Positions 55,712 through 64,000 of a DNA stretch of 64,000 nucleotides are shown here, in pieces (position 1 is the first letter of the stretch; each line of letters starts with the position of its first letter). The DNA comes from Halomonas sp. GD1P12 (lineage in GTDB: Bacteria > Pseudomonadota > Gammaproteobacteria > Pseudomonadales > Halomonadaceae). The notes under the pieces were generated by a model. That model ran no database searches. It was given only the letters and a program-made list of their open reading frames with translations, and was not told where the DNA came from. The position numbers were made by a program, and so were the translations under genes. The DNA is taken from NCBI RefSeq assembly GCF_025725645.1, contig NZ_CP107007.1:3224001-3288000 (forward strand), read 5' to 3'.

Positions 55712-56257
55712 ATGTCGCGCATCTGCGTTTATCTCGGCTCGCGCGAGGGCCAACGCCCCGCCTTCATGCAAGCGGCCCGATCGCTTGGCGAAACCCTGGC
55801 GACGCGCGGCCACACCCTGGTCTACGGCGGCGCGCGCGTCGGGCTCATGGGGGCGCTGGCCAATGCCGCTCTCGAGGCCGGCGGCGAGGTGATCGGCGTA
55901 ATGCCGACCCATCTGGTCGAACGCGAGCAGGCCCACTTCGGGCTGACCGAGCTGATTCGGGTCGCCAACATGCACGAGCGCAAGGCCACTATGGCGGCCC
56001 ACGCCGACGCTTTCGTGGCGCTGCCAGGCGGTATCGGCACGTTCGAAGAGCTGTTCGAAATCTGGACCTGGGGTTATCTCGGACTGCACGAAAAGCCCCT
56101 GGCGCTGCTGGATACCGAAGGCTTCTACGCGCCGCTGTTGGCCTTTCTGGACAACACCGTCGAGAACGGTTTTCTAGCGCCGGCCACCCGCGCCATGCTG
56201 ATGGACGCGGCTACCCCGACAGCGCTCATCGAGGCGCTGGAGAGCGAGCTTAGATAG
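55712..56257 (+). CDS. LOG-family nucleotide 5'-monophosphate phosphoribohydrolase (TIGR00730)
   Basis: 181 residues. ICVYLGSREGQRPAF, VYGGARVGLMGALANAAL and LPGGIGTFEELFE form the Rossmann-like fold with the PGGxGTxxE motif of LOG (lonely guy) cytokinin-activating and related nucleotide-cleaving enzymes. It splits the N-glycosidic bond of a nucleoside monophosphate. In bacteria the purpose is often nucleotide salvage. It converges on the exonuclease gene. Confidence 0.9.
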   Translation: MSRICVYLGSREGQRPAFMQAARSLGETLATRGHTLVYGGARVGLMGALANAALEAGGEVIGVMPTHLVEREQAHFGLTELIRVANMHERKATMAAHADAFVALPGGIGTFEELFEIWTWGYLGLHEKPLALLDTEGFYAPLLAFLDNTVENGFLAPATRAMLMDAATPTALIEALESELR

Positions 56258-56273
56258 GCGTTGAGAGAAACGC

Positions 56274-56807
56274 TCAAGAGGGCCTGGTGCTCACGCCCTG
56301 AATATCGGCGCGGGTGCGCTCGAAGGTAAGCTGAAGCAGGCGCGCATCGTCGCCGGCCCGGTGGCGCTGAATGGGCTGGTCGCCGATGATCGCTTCCTTG
56401 GTCTCACTCCAAAGCGCCTGCTGGGGTTCGGTCATCAGAATCCGCAGGGCCTCGAGGCGAAAGCGCGGCAGCATGCCGGCGTGATGGAACAGCAGTGAAA
56501 GCCAAGTGTTGTCGTAGCCCCAGCTGTCACTGTAGGCCTTGCCAAGCCCGGAAAGCTCGTCATTGAGCCAGCAGGCGACCTGGCGCACCGGGTACCCTTC
56601 CTGAAAAAGCCGCTCGCGCGAAATGCCGTGCAGAAGCTCCGCCTTCGGGTCCCAGTGCGTCCACTCGTCAAGCGGCTGTACCAGAAACGCACAGCAGCTC
56701 CCATCGGCGCGGGCCAGGCCGATCTCGATGGGATAGCTTCCGCGACCAAAGCCCGAGGCTTCGATATCCAGTACGGTCGGCAGCGGCTCACCTGCAGAGT
56801 GTGTCAT
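56274..56807 (-). CDS. 3'-5' exonuclease, DEDDh/RNase T-like family
   Basis: 177 residues. VLDIEASGFGRGSYPIEIGLA has the first motif D-x-E (D13, E15), ending with H...D in HRAGDDARLL (near 149-154). The middle acidic residues lie in YSDSWGYDNTWL. The fold fits RNase T/ExoX-type exonucleases; the substrate is unknown. It shares strand and neighbourhood with the Sel1 protein, whose stop lies 11 bp upstream of its start. Confidence 0.82.
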   Translation of the reverse strand: MTHSAGEPLPTVLDIEASGFGRGSYPIEIGLARADGSCCAFLVQPLDEWTHWDPKAELLHGISRERLFQEGYPVRQVACWLNDELSGLGKAYSDSWGYDNTWLSLLFHHAGMLPRFRLEALRILMTEPQQALWSETKEAIIGDQPIQRHRAGDDARLLQLTFERTRADIQGVSTRPS

Positions 56808-56817
56808 CGCTTTACCG

Positions 56818-57303
56818 TCATGCCGCTACCACCTGGGTGGGGTTGGCAATGCTTTCCCAGTAAGCGGAGCGCTCGCGGTCGATGCCAAGCCCCAGCTCGC
56901 CGCGCTCATAGGCGCGCGACAGGCGCTCAGCGGCAAGCCGGTGGCCCTTTTGGGCAGCGCGGGCGTACCAGGTCACCGCGTAATCCTCGCGACACGGGTA
57001 CTGAACGCAGCCGTGCTCGTGAATGCGCGCCGCCTGGTACTGCGACTGAACGTCGCCGGCCTGAGCAGCTTCCAGCACGTAGCGCGCACCCCGCGCCTTG
57101 TCCTGGGGCGAACGGCTTTTGTGAAACAGCATCTGGCCGTAGGTGGAGAGCGCATCCGGATGCCCGGCCTCGGCGCAGCGCTTGTAAAGGCGCATGGTCA
57201 AACGCTGAGTGCGGGGCGAATGGGGAAGCAACCACCGGGAACGAAACAGCTGTTCGGCCAAACGAAACTCGAGCCGAATAAACAAAGATGATGCCTGCGG
57301 CAT
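56818..57303 (-). CDS. Sel1-like repeat (TPR) protein
   Basis: 161 residues. Repeats with the Sel1 spacing: LYKRCAEAGHPDALSTYGQML, ARYVLEAAQAGDVQSQYQAARIHEHG and AVTWYARAAQKGHRLAAERLSRAYERG. The N-terminus is basic and hydrophobic without a clear signal peptide. Sel1 proteins mediate protein contacts; the partner is unknown. The downstream exonuclease starts 11 bp after its stop, so the two are co-transcribed. Confidence 0.85.
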   Translation of the reverse strand: MPQASSLFIRLEFRLAEQLFRSRWLLPHSPRTQRLTMRLYKRCAEAGHPDALSTYGQMLFHKSRSPQDKARGARYVLEAAQAGDVQSQYQAARIHEHGCVQYPCREDYAVTWYARAAQKGHRLAAERLSRAYERGELGLGIDRERSAYWESIANPTQVVAA

Positions 57304-57543
57304 GGCAAACCACCCTGCCTATCTGTTGAAAGCTTTAGCTAGCCAACCACCTGAATGGCTAACCCTACGGAAAACCGACCCTGGGCCGGCAAATGGGCTG
57401 GCAAGCATACGCCTGCCTTCGCTTTGACTCAACCCCCTTCATTTGCCGGTTGAAGCGGGGGTCGCTAACATGCTCTGACGCCATCGCCGCACGGGCGTTG
57501 AAGTCCGCCCGTTAGGCCCCTTTACGCCGTCCAGGAGATAAGA

Positions 57544-58575
57544 ATGCAGACCCGTCCACTTGGCAGAACCGGACTCGATGTCAGCCGCCTGTGTTTGGGC
57601 ACCATGACGTATGGTGAGCAAAACAGCGAAGCCGAGGCCCATGAACAGCTCGACCGCGCCGTGGCGTTCGGCATTAATTTTATCGACACCGCTGAAATGT
57701 ATCCGGTTCCGCCCAAGGCCGAGACCCAGGGCCTGACCGAAAAGTACGTGGGCAGCTGGCTCAAGGCGCGCGGCGCCCGCGACGACATCAAACTGGCGAC
57801 CAAGATCGTTGGCCCCGGCGTCGAGCATATTCGCGGCGGCTCGCGCATGAACCGCGCCCACATTCATGAGGCGATCGATGCAAGCCTTGCGCGCCTTCAA
57901 ACCGACTACGTGGATCTTTACCAGCTTCACTGGCCCGAGCGCAAAACCAACTTCTTCGGTCAGCTTGGCTACACCGCCGCCGATGATCAAGATGCCACAC
58001 CGTTGAAAGAGACGCTTGGCGCGCTCAAGGAGCTGGTCGATGCGGGCAAGGTGCGCGCCATCGGCGTCTCCAACGACACGCCCTGGGGCGTGATGCGCAT
58101 GCTCCAACTGGCCGAGGAGTTCGACCTGCCCCGCGTGGCCTCAATACAAAACCCCTATAACCTGCTGAACCGATCTTTCGAGGTCGGCCTTGCCGAAATC
58201 GCTCACCGCGAGGACGTCGGCCTTCTGGCCTACTCGCCGCTGGCCTTCGGCGTTTTGTCGGGCAAGTACCTGAACGGCGCGCGCCCTGCCAAAGGCCGGC
58301 TGACGCTTTACGAGCGCTTCAAGCGCTACACCTCGCCTCAGGCAGAGCAGGCAACTCAGGAGTACGTCGCGCTGGCCCAGAAGCACGGGCTGGACCCGGC
58401 GCAAATGGCGCTCGCCTTCATCAACTCGCGGCCGTTCTTGACCAGCAACATCATCGGCGCGACGACCATGGAGCAGCTTGAAGCCAACCTCGAAAGCGAA
58501 GCGCTCAAGCTCGATGACGAGGTGCTCGAAGGCATCGACGCGATCCATCAGCGCATCTCCAACCCAAGCCCCTGA
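57544..58575 (+). CDS. Aldo/keto reductase (Tas-like)
   Basis: 343 residues. A TIM-barrel aldo/keto reductase: GRTGLDVSRLCLGTMTYG, the catalytic D-A-E-M-Y segment (FIDTAEMYPVP), K of KLATKIVGPG, and H of LYQLHWPER. NADPH is likely the cofactor. PLKETLGALKELVDAGKVRAIGVSN is the typical family block. Closest in layout to E. coli Tas. AGGAG precedes the ATG at 57544. A stand-alone gene with about 240 bp upstream. Confidence 0.9.
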   Translation: MQTRPLGRTGLDVSRLCLGTMTYGEQNSEAEAHEQLDRAVAFGINFIDTAEMYPVPPKAETQGLTEKYVGSWLKARGARDDIKLATKIVGPGVEHIRGGSRMNRAHIHEAIDASLARLQTDYVDLYQLHWPERKTNFFGQLGYTAADDQDATPLKETLGALKELVDAGKVRAIGVSNDTPWGVMRMLQLAEEFDLPRVASIQNPYNLLNRSFEVGLAEIAHREDVGLLAYSPLAFGVLSGKYLNGARPAKGRLTLYERFKRYTSPQAEQATQEYVALAQKHGLDPAQMALAFINSRPFLTSNIIGATTMEQLEANLESEALKLDDEVLEGIDAIHQRISNPSP

Positions 58576-58692
58576 GCCCTACCCCGCCAAGCGAACGCTT
58601 TGACTATCAACGCCATAGCCCCGGCACTCGCCGGGGCCTGGTATCATGGGCCGCTATTATCTCTTTTATACGCCGCGCTCAAGGAGCTCGCG

Positions 58693-59475
58693 ATGCTAAG
58701 CGTCATTTCACCAGCCAAGACGCTGGATTTTGAAACGCCACCTACGACGGACAACGTTACACAGCCGGATTTTATCGAGCAGAGCCAGCCGCTGATCGAT
58801 ATTCTGCGCGACTACTCCCCCCAGCAGATCAGCGAGCTAATGGGCATCAGCGATAAGCTTGCCGGGCTCAACGCTGCACGCTTCAAGGAGTGGCAGCCGC
58901 CGTTTTCGCTGGACAACGCCAAGCCGGCGGCCCAGGCGTTTCAGGGCGACGTGTATACCGGGCTCGAGGCCGAGTCGTTCAGCGAGACGGATAACCGCTT
59001 CGCCCAGAAACATCTGCGTATTCTCTCCGGACTTTATGGGCTTTTGCGCCCGCTGGATTTGATTCAGGCCTACCGACTGGAGATGGGCACCAAACTGCCC
59101 AACGCCGCGGGCAAGGATCTTTACGCCTACTGGAAACCGATTCTGACGCCGGCACTTGCCGAGGCGATTGATGAGAGCGGATCAAACGTACTGGTCAACC
59201 TGGCCTCCAACGAGTACTTCAAGGCGGTCGACGCTAAAAAGCTCGACGCCGAGATCGTAACGCCGGTATTCAAGGATGAGAAAAACGGGAGCTACAAGAT
59301 CATCAGCTTCTACGCCAAGAAGGCGCGCGGGCTGATGAGTGCCTGGATCATTCGCGAGCAGGTCAACTCGCCAGAGGCGCTCAAGGCGTTCGATGTGGCG
59401 GGGTACGGCTTCGACAAGGCCGCCTCAAACGAGCGCGAGCTGGTCTTTACGCGCCGCGAAAAGGATCGCCCGTAA
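58693..59475 (+). CDS. yaaA: Peroxide stress protein YaaA (DUF328/UPF0246)
   Basis: 260 residues starting [14 protein letters not shown], the conserved YaaA N-terminus. [48 protein letters not shown] is the family core. YaaA lowers free iron and protects DNA during hydrogen peroxide stress in E. coli and has a DNA-binding helix-hairpin-helix. AAGGAG lies upstream of the ATG. The end converges on and overlaps the isochorismatase-like gene by 29 bp. Confidence 0.92.
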   Translation: MLSVISPAKTLDFETPPTTDNVTQPDFIEQSQPLIDILRDYSPQQISELMGISDKLAGLNAARFKEWQPPFSLDNAKPAAQAFQGDVYTGLEAESFSETDNRFAQKHLRILSGLYGLLRPLDLIQAYRLEMGTKLPNAAGKDLYAYWKPILTPALAEAIDESGSNVLVNLASNEYFKAVDAKKLDAEIVTPVFKDEKNGSYKIISFYAKKARGLMSAWIIREQVNSPEALKAFDVAGYGFDKAASNERELVFTRREKDRP

Positions 59476-60043
59476 ACGAAAGCGCGCGCCCGGCGCGCGG
59501 CTTCAAAAACTGACGGTGGATGCGTTTGAAAAGCGCGGTGTCGCAGCGGTGGAGCCACTCGTAAGCCGCCATGTCGGCGCTTATACTCACCGCGCCGTGC
59601 TGGCCGGCACGCGCTCTTGCAAGCTCGGCCTCTGCCGGGCGCCGGCTTAATGTGGTCTCCACCAGCCAGTACACCTCGAATCCCGCCTCCAAAAACCCCA
59701 GCGCGCTTTGCAGCACGCAGATATGCGCCTCCGTACCGCACAGCACGATTTGTCGCCGCCCTGTTTTTTCCAGCGCACGCATGAACGCGGGCTCCTCGGT
59801 AATGCTGAAGTGCTGCTTTTCCCACACTTCATACTCACCCAGCGCCTGCGTTAGCGACGCCTCGGTGTGGCCGAGCTGAGCCGGATTTTGCTCGGTCAGC
59901 CATACCGGCATGCCGAGCTCACAGGCGACGCCAGCCAGCCACCCGGCTTCACGAATGCCCTGCTCCGCACCGGGAATGACAGGCAACAGCCGCGACTGAA
60001 AATCGATGAGTAGAAGCAAGCTTTGATCGGCGTGCAAGCGCAT
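59447..60043 (-). CDS. Isochorismatase family cysteine hydrolase
   Basis: 198 residues from [21 protein letters not shown]. The catalytic triad is D14 in LIDFQ, K in VWEKQHFS and C in [16 protein letters not shown], the layout of isochorismatase-like hydrolases such as YcaC. The substrate is not known. An in-frame ATG at 60103 would add 20 residues that are not typical. The 3' end overlaps yaaA on the other strand by 29 bp. Confidence 0.88.
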   Translation of the reverse strand: MRLHADQSLLLLIDFQSRLLPVIPGAEQGIREAGWLAGVACELGMPVWLTEQNPAQLGHTEASLTQALGEYEVWEKQHFSITEEPAFMRALEKTGRRQIVLCGTEAHICVLQSALGFLEAGFEVYWLVETTLSRRPAEAELARARAGQHGAVSISADMAAYEWLHRCDTALFKRIHRQFLKPRAGRALSFTGDPFRGA

Positions 60044-60183
60044 GAGCGTGACATTCGTTGGGGAGTGTCGCTCTCTTTTAGCGCGTTCGCCAATAGAGCA
60101 CAAATCCTAGCGCCAGTGCCGGCCGCTGAAACGCGCTGTGGCGCATGGCCGACTTCGGTATGGCGATCCAAGGCACCTGCAGG

Positions 60184-60420
60184 CGCAATCGCCCGATGAA
60201 TCGGGCTCCTACAGTAGATCAGGGCGCGATTGCCCTGCAGGAGCAGGCGCTAGCCAGCGATGCGGCGCAACGCGTCGCTTGGGTGGACAGCAGGCACGGT
60301 GGCAGCAAATCCCACCCGGGCGGCGGGTGCCGCCATCACCCAATGAATCGGGCACCTGCAGTCGATCGGGGCGCGATTGTCCTGTAGGAGCAGGCGTCAG
60401 CCAGCGATGCGGCGCACCGC
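60184..60420. repeat. Two REP-like units with 147-bp period between isochorismatase gene and rRNA operon
   Basis: Two ~90-bp copies at 60184-60273 and 60331-60420 share ATGAATCGGGC, GGGGCGCGATTG and GAGCAGGCG..AGCCAGCGATG with scattered changes. The CCTGTAGGAGC...GCCAGCGATG core resembles REP elements in Pseudomonas and related genera. Within each unit short inverted repeats such as GGCGCGATTGCC can fold. This is the non-coding stretch 60104-60484; no gene is seen. Confidence 0.6.
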
Positions 60421-60484
60421 GCCGCCGGGGCCGGGCGGCAGGCACCCTGCCTTCCGGGCCTTTTCCCTTCTTTTTTCCACGCAT

Positions 60485-60522
60485 AAAAAAAAGCCCCGAA
60501 CACAGAGTGCTCGGGGCTTTTT
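60485..60522 (-). terminator. Intrinsic terminator of the rRNA operon
   Basis: GCCCCGA (60493-60499) pairs with TCGGGGC (60511-60517); the A run at 60485-60492 is the U tract of the leftward rRNA transcript. It follows 5S rRNA by about 10 bp. Confidence 0.9.
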
Positions 60523-60531
60523 CGAATAGGT

Positions 60532-60648
60532 GCCTGACGATAACCTACTCTCGCATGGGGAGACCCCACACTACCATCGGCGCGTTGCGGTTTCACTTCC
60601 GAGTTCGGCAAGGGATCGGGTGGTTCACGCAAGCCATGGTCGTCAGGC
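60532..60648 (-). rRNA. rrf: 5S rRNA
   Basis: About 117 nt. The two ends (GCCTGACG at each edge) pair as the 5S helix I, and internal blocks such as CCACCCGATCCC and AACTCGGAAGTG are typical of gammaproteobacterial 5S. It lies about 130 bp downstream of the 23S gene. Ends are estimated from the helix. Confidence 0.93.
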
Positions 60649-60775
60649 GTAACTTTCAATGTATATCGGCTGACGGTTTCGTGATCGTCCCGTTCGACAT
60701 GAAGCCTTTCGCTTCATGCTCATGCGTATCCGGTTCTTGCTTCGTTGTCACTGCGGGCCGAACCCCTTGGGTGTT

Positions 60776-63666
<2,891 letters not shown>

Positions 63667-63929
63667 TATAACCCGAAGGAGTCCGGGCCCGCAATGACAA
63701 CGATTGCCGGATACGCTTGAGACGTATCACAAAACAATTGCGTATCGAGATCACGTCACGATCACAGGAGCCGAAGCTCATGTCACCGTATCGTCATTCG
63801 ATACTGTCAGCATGATATACATTGTTAAAGAGCGACTGTTCGATGAACAGTGACAAGACGGCTTTTAAAACCCTGCCTTGTCAATGATCACAAAACAACA
63901 AACGGTACAACAACACGGCAACGAGATAA

Positions 63930-64000
63930 TGGTGGAGCCAAGCGGGATCGAACCGCTGACCTCCTGCGTGCAAGGCAGGCGCTCTCCCAGCTGAGCTATG
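63930..64000 (-). tRNA. tRNA-Ala (TGC), 5' end cut by window edge
   Basis: The reverse strand reads CATAGCTCAGCTGGGAGAGC at the D-arm, anticodon TGC in loop CTTGCAC, then GGTTCGATCCC T-arm and encoded CCA. It lies about 260 bp upstream of 23S in the 16S-23S spacer, a usual place for tRNA-Ala. About five 5' bases lie beyond the window. Confidence 0.92.

Overview
The window is chromosomal DNA of a G+C-rich gammaproteobacterium, most likely Halomonas or a close relative. The evidence is the gene content (minCDE, PhaB-type acetoacetyl-CoA reductase, nikABCDE, znuABC, ptrA/sbcB-like genes), the codon use and the rRNA operon. Assignments rest on motifs and remembered family features; no database search was run.

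Layout. (1) 1-11250 is core genome: a SRAP peptidase cut by the window edge, an M16 protease, exonuclease I, the minCDE division-site operon, a DUF349 protein, phaB and an initiator tRNA. (2) 11251-37660 is an accessory island directly downstream of the initiator tRNA. It is visibly richer in A+T and bounded by two nearly identical, same-orientation 1201-bp IS3-family (IS407-like) elements. Its core is a leftward block: caspase-like protein, SNF2 helicase (DrmD-like), 1676-residue Eco57I-type adenine methylase, two different GTPases, a 2151-residue DEAD/DUF1998 helicase with a possible C-terminal nuclease, and a UvrD-type helicase with a RelE/ParE-like N-terminus. A rightward set diverges from it: DUF2201-like protein, WYL regulator, gamma-glutamylcyclotransferase broken by an amber codon, and an OGFr-domain protein. 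I read this as an anti-phage island combining DISARM-like and Druantia-like parts with GTPases and a candidate caspase-like effector. It is the best candidate here for an undescribed system. (3) 37845-44663 is a zinc-limitation locus: znuA divergent from znuC-znuB-DUF1826-COG0523 GTPase, and a damaged class III alcohol dehydrogenase divergent from an AraC-type regulator. Both divergent promoters carry the same 12-bp Zur-box-like palindrome. (4) 44725-49820 is a nickel ABC importer, nikABCDE, preceded by a perfect NikR operator. (5) 49854-60043 is ordinary core genome: CnoX-like chaperedoxin, PatB-type C-S lyase, HNH protein, thioesterase, DUF501, LOG-family enzyme, 3'-5' exonuclease, Sel1 protein, aldo/keto reductase, YaaA and an isochorismatase-like hydrolase. 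(6) 60184-64000 holds REP-like repeats and the end of an rRNA operon read leftward: tRNA-Ala, 23S, 5S, terminator.

How the parts work together. In the island, the methylase could mark self DNA while the helicases and the putative nuclease act on foreign DNA. The GTPases and the caspase-like protein would be sensing or abortive-infection parts, and the WYL protein a likely regulator; all of this is inference. In the metal region, ZnuABC imports zinc, the COG0523 GTPase would allocate it when scarce, and NikABCDE imports nickel under NikR control. Two genes (GGCT and the alcohol dehydrogenase) carry TAG where a tryptophan is expected, and IS copy 1 has split a small XRE regulator whose reading frame can be rebuilt exactly.
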